Under the pieces are notes generated by a model, which worked only from the letters and a program-made list of their open reading frames with translations, had not been told where the DNA came from and searched no databases. A program made the position numbers and the translations under genes. 64,000 bases of DNA, taken from the NCBI GenBank assembly GCA_019426215.1, contig CM033392.1:35756814-35820813 (forward strand), in the 5' to 3' direction. The DNA comes from Buddleja alternifolia. Lineage: Eukaryota; Streptophyta; Magnoliopsida; Lamiales; Scrophulariaceae. Positions 1-10,927 of this stretch are shown in pieces. The first letter of the stretch is position 1. Each line of letters starts with the position of its first letter.

Positions 1-1108
1 GGGCATTTATTTCCAGCAGAAAATAAATTCAAATGCATTTAATGCCTGATAAGAGCATTAAATGTGATAAGGACTATTGACGTACGGACAAGCCACCAGT
101 GACTAGACTGCCAGAGTTCAAGTCTGCCACAACCAATTAGTACAACAGAATTTCAGGGACTTCAGAATGGAAGTAGTTCCACTCGCTTGAGTGAAAGGCA
201 CGCATCAGCACACTTGTCCAACAGACACTTTCCCCAAAAATTGTGTATAAATAGGACTATTCAGCAAACCCTAAACACAAGAATACATACACGCAAATAT
301 CCATTTACGCTAAATTTGTTAACCCTTTGCTGAGTTTCAAGTCCATAATTCTTCTAAGAAAAGCTTCAAAATCTCCATATCCAAATCATTCAAGCTTTTC
401 ATACATCCCAAAGACAGTCAATATCTCAAACATCTTCCTAGAAGAATCTTACACTATTAGTGAGATATTCCAAGTTGTTTGAACTTCCCAAAATAAACAA
501 ACCCTAGTGACAAAAAATCTCCAACCTATATCCTCTGTGTGAAGAAGAAGTTGTGTTTCAAGCATTATTTCTAAGTGAAAGAAGCTTGTTGAAGAGATCT
601 TAGTGAAGTTGAAGTCTGTGTGATCAAGGAGCTTAAGATCATCTTCATATTTATTCATCATTGTAGAAGTCCTCTGTGTGAAGGCTTTGAGAATCATTTA
701 GTGAATTTCCTCCGTGTGCTAAGCAGAAGGAGGACGTAACTAGGATCACATCACCCAGTGAACCTTTCATATCTTGTGTCATTTACTTTACTGTTTTATT
801 ACTTTCCTTTCTTTTACATATTATTCATTTAAAGCATTAAAATCAGTCAAGCAACTAATCGGCAAACCGAATGCTAAGTATCTAAAATGATTTTCGCTGT
901 ACTAACCCTGATTAAGCGATCTAAGTTTTACCTTACTTTGATAATTGCTAAAATCACTAAGTCCAAGTTATCACCTTCCTAGGGCTTAACCAAGCGTTTT
1001 GCTTTCCAACAGTTCAAAACTTTTAAGAGGTAAGAAAATTTTGAAGTTAAAATATTCAACCCCTCTCCCCCCTTCTAGATCCTTTTCGTATGCCATTTGG
1101 GACTAACA
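1..1108 (+). mobile_element. Sirevirus (Copia) LTR, 5' part outside the window
   Basis: The sequence aligns by eye with the LTR at 55893-57346 from about 56262 onward (same order of short blocks, same orientation) and with the reverse complement of 48984-50530. It ends in ..GGGACTAACA at 1108, the family's LTR terminus. No primer binding site follows, so this is a 3' LTR or a solo LTR. A TATA box (TATAAATA, 246-253) lies in the position expected for the LTR promoter. About the first 370 bp of the LTR lie outside the window. Confidence 0.85.
246..253 (+). promoter_or_regulatory. TATA box of the Sirevirus LTR
   Basis: TATAAATA followed by AGG. The same box occurs at the equivalent place in the two other LTR copies (about 56513-56521 on plus, 49873-49882 on minus), which supports it as the LTR's RNA polymerase II core promoter. 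Confidence 0.6.
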
Positions 1109-1383
1109 AATCATTCAACTATTTGAAGTTCAATCATTTGGGACTAACAAAACACTTATAAATTCTAAAGACAATTAAAAATTTAAATCATTCAACTATT
1201 TGGAGTTCATCTACAACAAATCATGCATAAAATGATTATATTATTGTTAATAATTATTACTTTATATTCTTTTTAAATATTGTTATTATAACATAGTTGA
1301 AATTTTGATATTGATTCACCTTTGATTTTTGATGTAATGCTATTTTCTTAATTCCACTTCATTATACATTGATTTGTGATGAG
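1109..1383. other. AT-rich spacer with short duplications
   Basis: No coding signal. The end of the preceding LTR (1094-1110) is repeated at 1135-1151, and a block reading ATTCAACTATTTG occurs at about 1112 and again near 1188. This looks like local slippage or repair at the LTR boundary. Confidence 0.5.
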
Positions 1384-2494
1384 GAAATTGCTAGCTTGAC
1401 AACGAGCTTGAGAGGTCGCACACATAACTTAGTGTAGTACCTATTGGCTATTTAATTTTTTGTGAATTATGATGGGATTAATTAATTGGATTTATTTAAT
1501 CAAAGGAAAAAGGAATTAACTTAACTAGTTGATTAATAGTCCCATAATTTAATATTAGGATATTAAATTGGGAAGGACTAATTAATTAATTAGGGGGAAG
1601 AAAATAAAATAATATATATATACACATAAGTGCACGTGTGGCGTGTGTAATGTGTATATGTGGATTTGGTGGAAAGATTTATCTTGCTCACCAAGTTTGT
1701 TAAATATATATATTAATTAATATTCTATAAATATATTTATTAGGATCTTTAATTGGTTAAGGTAACTAATTAATAAGGAAGGATCCTATTAGATATATGT
1801 TAGGATATTGTTAGATATGGTAATATCTAATTAGTTGGAAAGGAGTCCAACTAGTTTCGGAGAAAGAATAAAAGAAAAGAGATAATGCCATATATATATA
1901 TATATGTATGTATGTATTCACACTCCTCTCTCCTAATTTTTTGGAGAGGGAGGCGTGTGACACACCTAGGGTTTAACCCTAGGTGGACTCTATATATATG
2001 AGTATATTTCACCTCTTTTAATTATGTGTTTTTTAAAGGTTGAAAATTTGAAAAATACACAAGTCTTTTCTCTTTATTCTCTCCAATTTTTCTTCCACTT
2101 TAATTCTTCAAACTCATGTGTTGAGTGCGAAGAACACTTAAAATAATTCCAAACCCTACTTCCTAAAAAGCCAAGATTCGATATTCTCCTTGCTAGCACT
2201 GATGGAGATAATTGAGGGTACAAGCTAGTGTGTGGGTACATCTCAGAGGAGCAATGCTTGGGGCGCTAGGGCAAACCAATTCGAAGACTGTAGCAGGGAG
2301 TAGCTTAAAAAGACGTTGCTGCTTTAAGGTCTACAAGAGATAAACACGTGTAAACTTATCTCTAGGATAGTTTTAGAATCCGATGGTACCATGTCGACCT
2401 AGCCCTAATTTCGGGGATTTTGCTTTATTTTTGAAATTATATGTATTCCGCTGCGGCGGTATCTCCGGGGGTTGAACACGATCCCAACAGAAAT
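1384..2494 (+). mobile_element. Solo LTR with GAAAT target duplication
   Basis: An LTR runs from TGCTAGCTTG at 1389 to ..GATCCCAACA at 2489 (1101 bp) and is flanked by perfect 5-bp repeats GAAAT (1384-1388 and 2490-2494). The end, rich in CCGCTGCGG and CCGGGGG followed by ATCCCAACA, is typical of plant Copia LTR 3' ends, so the orientation is probably plus. No internal domain is present, so it was reduced to a solo LTR by recombination between its two LTRs. It has no close relative elsewhere in the window. The Copia assignment is inference; the TG..CA ends and target duplication are seen directly. Confidence 0.85.
1990..2000 (+). promoter_or_regulatory. Putative TATA box of the solo LTR
   Basis: CTATATATATG lies about 500 bp before the LTR's 3' end and is followed by a pyrimidine-rich TCTCTTTATTCTCTCC block, a usual arrangement for an LTR promoter and transcript start. 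The AT-rich background makes this tentative. Confidence 0.35.
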
Positions 2495-3170
2495 GATCCC
2501 CCCTTTTTTTTTTAACTAATTCCTTATATCTAAGAAAGAAATAGACAAAGTGACTAACCCCAAATAAAATAAAATGAAAAATCAAATAGAATAAAAAAGA
2601 AATTGGAAAAAAATTATGTCATTAATAAATTAAATATTAAGTTCACCATGATAATACTCTCAATGTATAAATATTCATAAGAGCAATTAAGTTCAAAATT
2701 AGTGTCTAATATTCATTTTGATGTGTATTTACATATTAAATCCTGACGCAGTTTGAAATTTACGCCAAAAAAATGTATAAATCCAAATGCGACTAATATT
2801 CTAAAACTACTACGAAATAATATCCTAAAATATGTAATAAAGACTTCAACTCAAAAGATGAACAAAATGGTGCTCTTTTATTCACTTTTCATGAGAGAGA
2901 ATACAAACACTTAGTTAAATTGTGAAGTGAATCTAAAAATTACATGAAATGACTTCAAACCTCTTAAATATGGCCTTAGTGGCCGATTTTCCCCTATTTT
3001 TGTTGTGTTGGCCGATTTTGGGGTAGTGGAGGGGGAAATGGAGATTATTTCCCCCATTTTAGGGGTAGTGGTTGGACTTTGACTTGGTCCAACCTTATCC
3101 CCTTGTCAGTTGTCCTATTTGAACCTTCCTTCCATCTTTTAGCTTTCCATTTAATCTCCTTAGCATGACG
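2495..3170. other. Intergenic AT-rich sequence, no gene seen
   Basis: Only short, low-complexity reading frames. A poly-T run lies at about 2500-2512. It may include the 3' LTR of the Retand-like element to the right, but I could not find its ends. Confidence 0.4.
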
Positions 3171-3266
3171 TAGGAGCTTCCACGTAACTTGGTCTAGGAG
3201 CCTCCTCGTAGCTTGGTCTAGGAGCCTCCTTGTAGCTTGAGATAGGAGCTTCCACGTAGCCTAGGC
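3171..3266. repeat. Four tandem copies of a 24-bp unit
   Basis: Units start at 3171, 3195, 3219 and 3243, each beginning TAGGAGC. They differ at a few positions each. Read on the minus strand the period is eight codons, but no real gene is supported there. Confidence 0.85.
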
Positions 3267-3418
3267 CTTGAACTTCTCTCGGTGGGCTTTGATCTTGATC
3301 TCTCTTTAGGTTTCCAACCGCTTCGTTAGCCCATGTAATTGATGTCTCTCGGGGCCCAATTTGCACATAAGCCCAAATAATCAAGTATGATATTTATGGG
3401 CGTATCATAAGTCCCCCT

Positions 3419-3446
3419 ACTCTTGAGAGTTCAGAGTCTCAAGAGT
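3419..3446. repeat. Short inverted repeat upstream of the antisense ORF
   Basis: ACTCTTGAGA (3419-3428) and TCTCAAGAGT (3437-3446) are perfect 10-bp arms with an 8-bp loop, just after a TCCCCCTAC block. It lies about 630 bp before the ATG of the antisense frame, so a role in its promoter or leader is possible but unproven. Confidence 0.5.
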
Positions 3447-4075
3447 ATAATCGAATGTGTAAATTGGAAGAACTTTTTTTTCCCCAAGCCGGGCTGATTC
3501 GCGGGCTGGATTTTGGCTCGGCTCCTGGTAGGCGGGTCGGATTGACAGCTTGTCCAACCCGCCAGGATGGCTGTGGGTTGAACCCTTCTCTTCCCTTTTT
3601 TCCTCTTTTTTCTTTTGGTAATATTTTCCTCTTCCTTGTAGCATAAGGACTCTTGATTGATCTCTTTTAGTCTCCATTCCAAGTAAATCTCCATTCCTTT
3701 TTCTTTTCAAACTCTCCCTCTTTCCTTCTTCTTTTCAAATTCTTGTTTAACCTAAAGAGACTCCAAATCTTTTAAATCTCAAAAGATTTAAAAAATCTCC
3801 TAGAAAATCTTCATTGCCTTCAAATCTTCCAATTTTTACTCCTTGTCTTCAAATTATTGAAATTGTGCATGCTTCAAGACTCCCAAGATTTTCAAAAATT
3901 CCATAGCAATTCTTCCTCTAGTTGATTTTCTTGATCTCTTGTCTTCTCTTCTGGCTAGCTTTTTGTATCAGGTATCTTTGACTTTATTTATTTTTACTAA
4001 CATCAATATAGAATATTAACAAAAATTCTTGAACTTCTTCTCTTTTCTTTATTCATACTAGCATAGAATAGAGAA
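3447..4075 (+). other. Leader or upstream region of the antisense ORF
   Basis: No protein is recognised. It is pyrimidine-rich (many TTCTTTTC and CTTCAAATC blocks), unlike the flanking DNA, with a GC-rich patch at about 3484-3590. A transcribed 5' untranslated region, possibly with an intron, is a reasonable guess. Confidence 0.35.
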
Positions 4076-6674
4076 ATGTCATCTTCCACATCAAATAGCA
4101 CATCAATTTTGCCTTGTGACAATGGTGGTTCCTTTGAGTCGCAAACAACTTCTCATCCTCATCGTCTTGGAGGCTCAAAATCTGAGGAGACCATGTCGCT
4201 TGGTGGCGCAACGTTGCGATCGGGCCAATGGCGGTGTCTAGTGGCGATGTGCGGTGGCAAATGGCACGCCGACCGAGGCTTCATCCAAGTGCCACGATTT
4301 GATTACTCGGGCTGAGGAGAATTTGCTTGCCTAGGGTTATCCTTATTACGAAGCTTACTCTTCTTGTTTCTCTTGCTCGAATATCCCTAAGTTACGTAAA
4401 CGTTTGCATCTTCCTTTAGGTTATGAAATTTTGGCTCCTTCAAAATAGGATAGATTTCACAAGCATCCAGCTGGATCTCTTTATTTCTTCGTTGCTCAAG
4501 TGGATGCTGGCTTACGCTTGCCGATACCCTCATTGTACGAGGAAACATCAAGAAATTATTGTGTTAGATATCTCCCAATTCCATAAGCCTCATGGCTGCC
4601 TTTTTCATCGTGACCTCGTATTCCAAGGCAACTCCTTGAGCTCAAAATTTTTATTCCCTCTTACAGCTTAAGAAACTAGAATCAGGACTGTTCTATTTCA
4701 TTGCTCGCGTAGATGTTCGCTGTTTAAAGCATAACTTTAAGACTCATGGGAAATGGAGGTGCCATTTCTTCTTTATCTCTTCGCCTGTCCCTTGGAACTT
4801 TCATTGTGAATGGTTGGAAAACAGCCCGGGTATCTGCGCTTTTCCATTAAGCATAGGCATTCATCTCACCAGCTTATGCTCGATATGTTGAACATTCAAG
4901 TTTATGATATTCGGAAATTGATTTTCGAAAAAATCTTGAAGCATTTTCACTTGTGTTATAAGCATACTTCTCTCCAGGATAACTTAGGTAACACAGGCGC
5001 CTTTATTTTCTTATTACTGCATCCTCTTTAATTTTGCGTGATTGCACTTCTTCATTCTTTATGAGCACTCCTTCACCTTTATTAATTTGTTTTTGTTTTC
5101 ATGCAATAGGTACTATTATGTTCTGGACTCTTCTCAAGGGGAAAGCTAACCAGCCAGCTTCGGGAGAGACAACTGGTGTTTCTAAGGAGGGCTCCAAGCT
5201 ATCCAATGGTAATCGTGAGGCTCCCGTCATCTCTCCTCATGCGCCCTCTACTAGACGTGCTGCTGATAAGGGTGATAACAAACGCGAGCGGGATGCTGAA
5301 GGAAGTCCATGCAGGAAAGCAAAGGGGAAAGCTCATGTGCCTCCCAATCCTCAGCCTACTCCTTAACTATCCCATGAGCGCTCTTCTCAGCTATCTTTAG
5401 AAGACATTACTCCTCCAGTTAAGCGATCACGTGGTTCTTTTGGTCATGAGCCTTCAGCTAGTTCCCATTCTCGGGAGAGAGGATCGACACCTTTCTTCTT
5501 CATGGGTGCCAATAAAAAGGTAGCTGGTGATCAACTAATGAGCATGATTTCTTCATGTGACCACCGATATTTGAATGATCTTCCCATGGGGAAATTCCAT
5601 GCTACCCACTTGGGTACGTACCCAAGTGGGTTTTAAACCACTGGATCTGCACATGATGATGTCATAAAGTGAAATGATCACCTCATCATGGATGATTCAG
5701 CAGTTTAAAACCCACTTGGGCACGTACTCAAGTGGGTAGCATGGAATTAACCCTTCCCGAGGCCACGCTCATGGAAGACTTCACTATGGAAACCATGTAG
5801 GTATGCTTCCATTCTTTACTTTGATAGTCCTTTAGCAATAGTAGTAGCTTTCTTCTTTGTGACCACTCCTTGTGCTGACTAACTTCGATTTTCATACTTC
5901 TTCCTTGTTTTGTTTTTCAGGCGTGCATGCGAAGCAGCGACATAGTGGGTCGACTTCATCATAGACTTTCCACCTCTATTGACGCTTCCAAGAAGTTGGT
6001 TGAGTGGGAAAAGCAGGTCCTATATTTGACGAGTGATTTGACCAAGGAACGTGTCTTGGGGAGTGAGCTAGCCTCCGAGCTAAGAATTTGAAGAAAGATC
6101 ACATCCGCGAGATTGATCAAGCTTGTCAGGCAACCCGAGAGAAAGCCAGTGAGGAAGCTGTGACTAAGTTCTCCTACTCCATAAAGGGCTTGCTTTACTG
6201 GACAACAACTATCAGCGTCGTCATGAAGAGTTCTTGAAGTCCCCCGAGTTCAAAGAGTTATTGATTGAGCTTGCCCTCCAGTACTACTATCATGGATTTC
6301 GCTCGTGGTTGAAGCAATTCCTGGGAGCAAAGCATCTACTTCCTGATTCAGACCTTTCCTTCTTTCAAGAGAAAACTGATTTGGATGATGCGCCGAAGCC
6401 CAATGAGGCAGCACTAATATTCGTCATATCGGTAGTTGAGAAAGCTGACTAGCTAGCTGGTGTTGATGTTGGGAACAGCGCCGGGGAGTGAGCTGATGAG
6501 CTTGATAATCAGGGTGCCGCTTTATAGATGAATCCGGTGCAGCCAACTGAGGAGGTGGCCAGTGAGGGTGCTTGCCCAGGGGGCCAGACAGCTGTAGATC
6601 CTTTCTTTGAGGCAGCTGATGAGCTATCCACTCTTGAGATTTCCGATGTGCTCGGCGAGGCCACTCTTTTATAG
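4076..6674 (+). pseudogene. Antisense extra ORF of a Retand-like element (Transposase_28-like), broken
   Basis: The start at 4076 opens a serine/threonine-rich 79-residue frame. From about 4410 to 5000, pieces in shifting frames resemble the plant 'putative gypsy-type transposon' family (Pfam Transposase_28): a segment around FVAQVDAGLRLP, then SGLFYFIARV, a GKWRCHFFF block, and PWNFHCEW near 4800. A basic, low-complexity linker follows (5034-5366), then a fold-back insertion at 5593-5748. Next comes a charged, helix-rich part, and a C-terminal part (6234-6674) starting SPEFKELLIELALQYYYHGF. At least four frame changes or stops are present. It lies opposite in strand to the gag-pol and downstream of it. 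Function unknown; the family match is from memory of its sequence pattern. Confidence 0.6.
5593..5748. mobile_element. Fold-back MITE with nested palindromes
   Basis: The left arm starts AATTCCATGCTACCC at 5593 and the right arm ends with its reverse complement at 5748. The arms match over about 45 bp with few mismatches, around a loop of roughly 60 bp. The left arm also contains a perfect 28-bp palindrome made of two 14-bp halves, ACCCACTTGGGTAC and its complement; the right arm has an imperfect version. No clear target duplication is seen. It interrupts the antisense ORF, right after the codons for a DLPMGKF segment. No transposase is encoded. Confidence 0.75.
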
Positions 6675-7141
6675 ATATTTCTTGAATTTCCTTAAAAAAC
6701 TATTGTTGTTTCATTTTTATTTTTGCATATATCTTTCCTTTGGATATTTCTTTTGAGAATGTTATTTTGATAATGCACATTTTGGTTTTGAAGACAGTAT
6801 TTATCATATAACTCATTTATGATGTTAGCACCATGATCTGCGAATATAATGTCTTATATGTATTAGACTTGGCACATAAATGATGAAATTCATTAACCTA
6901 TAATCAATAATAACATACCAGATGTAGTATGCCATAATAACAAGTCAAGGTATTGCTTTTAGCCTATAAACGATGTAATGTCAACATTTAGTATTGTATG
7001 CATTTATGATGAATTTCTATACATGCAATCATTTGGAAATGTGTATGAGCATTTCGGGATATAGTGATCTTAAAATATATCGTAGTGTAAGGTGAGTTTG
7101 TAACCCTTTTCGTTTTGTTTTTTTTTTATTGACAAAGCGCA
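6675..7141. other. Non-coding spacer between antisense ORF and pol end
   Basis: AT-rich and without a recognisable reading frame. Several blocks around TATGATGAA and CATAAATGATG recur loosely between 6790 and 7020. In the Retand-like element this is the space between two convergent genes. Confidence 0.4.
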
Positions 7142-7392
7142 CGACTTGTTTCTTGGGCCATTCAAAGACTTTTGTTCTTGGGCCTTCTGCGAGGACTTTT
7201 TCTTGCTTGCCTCTTTTAATTCTTCTTCCCCTCATTGGGAGGTGCATATTTGGCAAAGAACACAACTTGTTTCTTGGGCCGTTCAAGGACTTTTATTCTT
7301 AGGCCATTCAAGGAATTTTATTCTTAGGCCTTCTGCGAGGACTTTTTTGCGCTTATCATTTTTTCTTCCTCTCACTGGGGAGTATACACATT
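7142..7392. repeat. Imperfect tandem duplication, about 125 bp per unit
   Basis: Unit one starts at about 7142 and unit two at about 7263. Both begin ACTTGTTTCTTGGGCC, contain CCTTCTGCGAGGACTTTTT, and end with CACTGGGG or CATTGGGA plus AGT or GGT. Within unit two a 30-bp block around GGCCATTCAAGG is repeated once more. It sits in the 3' untranslated part of the Retand-like element. Confidence 0.7.
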
Positions 7393-7774
7393 TTATTGTT
7401 TTATTATTATTCATTTTTTCGAGCACACATTGAATACATGGTCACATAAGGATGTATGTCCAACAAGAGTTTAGTATGCATCTTTATTACTGCCATATTA
7501 TATTGATCACGATATCCATAGAGAAATTGTGTGAGTCATGTATAAAAGTGTCATAAAAATTATAATATGCCATTGACTTCAATTTTGTACATCATGAACT
7601 TCAACAATAACAATATGCAATCAAGCTTGGACATAAGAGCCCATGACATTGAAAATAATCATAATACGAAACAAACAGAATTGGAAATCCTACTTAAGAT
7701 AATGCAACTAGTACGAACAATCAAATAAAGAAGCATAAAAATGACTAACTCCTTTTAGGCCTTCATGGTTTTCC

Positions 7775-7879
7775 TCATGTGTAGAACCTCCTCAGGTTTT
7801 GGATATTGCGGGGCCTTGACAGCTTCCTACCATCTACACCTTCTAGCATATAAGCTCCACCACTTAGGATTTGGGTGAC
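7775..7879 (-). pseudogene. C-terminal tail of the Retand-like integrase
   Basis: This is the end of integrase, cut from the rest by the solo LTR at 7880-9336. The minus strand reads GGAYMLEGVDGRKLSRP and then NIQNLRRFY before a TGA stop (plus-strand TCA at 7775-7777). Tat-type integrases end in this pattern (GAYRLEDLDGK.., LRRYY). Joined across the insertion, with one GTGAC removed, it continues directly from the GPKWEGPY segment at about 9350-9375. Confidence 0.75.
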
Positions 7880-9341
7880 TGACACGCGAAATCCTAGCAA
7901 GTATACTAGGTCGTGCAAAGTAATAAAGTGGACTATTTAGCCCGGGGTGTATCGTCTCCACAGGGACAATTGGATTCAATGCTCGTAATTGCTATATTAT
8001 CTAACTCTAAGCTAAATCAAATTATAAGATGATGGTTGATTATACTATGAAAATAATCAAAGACAACTATGTGATAAACAAGATAATAAATCGAATGGAA
8101 AGAGGTGATTGGGTTATGATCCTACTATGTTCTATTCTATGTTCATGAACTCTCAATTATCCGGATTCTTAGAACGTTCTTGTTATGGCGAAACCCCCTA
8201 ATGTATTTATTATTCAATCTCTTGAAATAACAAGCCTATACTAGTTAACAACTTCCTATATCTCTATAGTGAAGATTGAATTAACTAACATGCATTTAGG
8301 TTCAAAGGAATTCCTTGTTTACGAAGATCCTACATTCAATCGGGTCATCTTATCACAAAAAGCCACACAACGCAATCGATTCTATCTCTAGTCAATTGTT
8401 ACGTTATGATGATTGATTTTTCGATCTCCCTTTATCTATCTCCTCTCGGTCTCAAGACAAAGCATTTTATCAAACACATGGTGATCAAGCATATGCAAGC
8501 ATTAAGCATAAAATCAAACATGTAACAAGAATGTAATAAATCCGGAAATTAATCATTCATTAAACAGAAAACATCACAAAGTATTCACATAACCCAACCA
8601 CAAAGATGCTTAGCTCATACTTACAACAACAAGTGATTCAACAATTCTATAAGACATGGTTGATACACAAATCAAAGAGAAAGAGTTGAATTACTCCCTA
8701 TTACAAAGTTTGAATCCAAGCTTTGATGATGAAAATGATGATGATGATGACTCTTCAAGCTTTCTTAGGACTTCCCATGGCTTCCCCTTGGTGTTTTAGA
8801 GCATTTTCAGCCTTTTGATAAGTGAAGAATGTGTTATAAAGACCAAAAACGGCGGATATAAAAATAGGGCAGCAGGGAACAGTGCCGCGGCACAAAAAGT
8901 GCGAACCAATTTTTCGAAGCAAGACCGCGGTCCCGTGCCGCGGTCTTCTGATGCAAAATGCGCAGCTTTCGTATTTTAATCATAACTATCCCTACAGATG
9001 TCGGATTGAGATGATTCAAGTTGCTACGTGAAGCTAAGACAATGCTCTACAATATTGGAGAAGAAACCTTAATCTGATTAGGCTTTTAAGTTGACGAAAA
9101 TCTCGTGTCTATATGAGCATTGTGTAAAATCTTTCATCAACTATCTTCTTTTGTTTCTTTCTTCAATTTCAAGCTCAATTTGGATCTCCTTTCTCGTCTT
9201 TCATGCGTAAATCAACTTGTATCCTACAAAACAAAATCTATACCAATCAAAGCATTATGAGGGATAAAAAGTGATCAAAGTAACGATCAAATCATATCAC
9301 ATGGGGCATAAAATACTGTAAAATATGGACTTATCAGTGAC
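7875..9341 (-). mobile_element. Solo LTR of an Athila-like Gypsy family, GTGAC target duplication
   Basis: The LTR runs from TGACACGCGA at 7880 to ..GGACTTATCA at 9336 (1457 bp), flanked by GTGAC at 7875-7879 and 9337-9341. Its ends (TGACACGC..TTATCA) and an early TAGTAATAAAGTGGAC block match the Athila-like LTRs at 17652 and 28424, so it is a related but distinct family in the same orientation. It holds the palindromes GTGCCGCGGCAC (8881 on) and GACCGCGGTC (about 8931) where the Athila LTRs hold GGCGCCTAGGCG-type palindromes. It inserted into integrase coding sequence and later lost its internal region. Confidence 0.9.
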
Positions 9342-10514
9342 CTTGTAAGGGCCTTCCCATTTAGGTCCTAGCTTGCTTATGGGTTTCAGCACATTAGCTC
9401 TCCTGAGCACCAGGTCTCCCACTTAGAAGTGGCGATCTACAACCTTTCGATTGTAGGCTTTAGCAATCCTTTGCTTGTATGTGGCCATCTTTAAGTAAGT
9501 TGTGCTCCTAGTTTCCTCTATCACATCTAGGCTTTCTTTCATCAGGTGTTTTTTATTCTCTGGATCAAAATACTTGACACGATTCGACATTATGTTGGCT
9601 TCTGGAGGTATCACTGCATCAGCTCCATATACTAGGCTATAGGGGGTATCCTCTAGTGTTGCGGGGCGTGGTCCTATATGACTATAGTACACTCGAAAAC
9701 TCTTCTACCCATGAACTTCCTCCTCGCTGCACTCTCATCTTTAAGACTTTTACCACAATTTTATTGATCATCTCCACTTGTCCATTGCATTGTGGATGTC
9801 CCACAACCATGAATAGTCATTTTATTCCCACGCTTTGGCACCAATATTGTATTTTGGCCCCTTCAAATTTTCTTCTGTTGTCCAACACAATCTCCTTAGG
9901 TACTTCAAACCTTAAAATCAAAAAATTCTTTAGAAAATTCATTACCTCATTTTCGGTTATTTTTGCCAAGGGCCCAGCTTCCACCCATTTCCTAAAGTAG
10001 TCAACAGCTACCATCAAGAATTTTTTCTACCTCATGAAAGTTGAGAATGGTCCCACTGTGTCTACCTCCATATAGAGAATGGGTAAGGTGAGCCCATAGT
10101 TCCCATCAGCTATGTGGGCTAGTGGTATAGCTCCGCATGTACTTGGCATAATTTGCACTTTTGTACTAGGTCTCTGGCATCCGCTTTCATGGTAGGCTAA
10201 TAGTAACCAACTCAAAGGGCTTTGGCCATGATGGTTGTTGCTTCCGCGCGATTGCCACATGGGCCTTCGTGAATTTCTTTCAAAACTTGTAATCCTTCCT
10301 CCCTCGATAGACATCTCAGGTAGGGGTGTGAGAAGGATCTTTTGTATAGCACGTCTTCCAAGATGATGAACCTCAGTGCTATGCACTGCATCCTCTTTGC
10401 TTCTTGCTTATCTACTGGGAGCGTTCCTTGTTGTAGATAACTAATGATAGGGAGCTTCCAGTCATTCCCTTCAGCTATCACGCTTACTTCCTCTCTTGTT
10501 GTTACACTCGACAT
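9337..10514 (-). pseudogene. Retand-like integrase (zinc finger, catalytic core and start of C-terminal domain)
   Basis: Integrase joins element cDNA to host DNA. On the minus strand the N-terminal part (10514 to about 10210) leads into a broken zinc-binding region, with CKLCQVHA near 10140. The catalytic core follows, at about 10017-9817: MMVAVDYFRKWVEAGPL then IVLDNRRKFEG, where the second aspartate is kept but the usual GTQF after DN is changed. The stretch 9692-9423 (YGADAVIPPE, then KQRIAKAYNRKV) is the end of the core, and GPKWEGPY is reached at about 9360. At least five frame changes or stops. It continues at 7879 across the solo LTR. Confidence 0.8.
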
Positions 10515-10549
10515 CGATTTTATGGTTATTAGTCACGTGTGATAATCCG

Positions 10550-10927
10550 TTAAGCCAAACAGGCCAAGTAATCTGCCTTATTATTCTCCATTCGAGGTAT
10601 TTGCTGTATCTTAAAACTTTCGAATTGGTTCCTTAATTCTTTTATCTTTCTCAGGTTTTCTATCATTCGCGGCTCCTTGGCTTCATATTGTCCCTCCACT
10701 TGACGTACGATGAGTTGAGAATCAGAGTATACCATCAAGTGTTGGGCGCCCACCTTTAGAGCCAATGCCATGCCAGCTATCAGTGACTCATACTTGGCTA
10801 CATCATTAGATGCTCGAAACTCAAACTTTATCGCATACTCCAGTTCATTTCCCTCTGGAGTGGTTAACACTATTCCAGCTCCACTTCCCGTTGAGGTTGC
10901 TGAGCCATCTAAATGTAGCGACCACAC
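10550..10927 (-). pseudogene. Second, archaeal-type RNase H domain of the Retand-like pol
   Basis: A 125-residue frame reads LHLDGSATSTGSGAGIVL, YESLIAGMALAL, MVYSDSQLIVRQVEGQY and NNKADYLA. These give the D-E-D-D set of an RNase HI active site. Gypsy elements normally have only one RNase H; a second, archaeal-like copy after it is the signature of the Tat lineage. This domain is one of the better preserved parts and contains no internal stop, though the polyprotein around it is broken. Confidence 0.85.

Noticed and set aside
3160..3384. 74-codon minus-strand frame with eight-residue repeats
   Set aside because: The periodicity comes from four 24-bp DNA repeats; no start context or neighbouring gene supports coding.
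9656..10000. 114-codon plus-strand frame
   Set aside because: It is the antisense shadow of the broken integrase on the minus strand.
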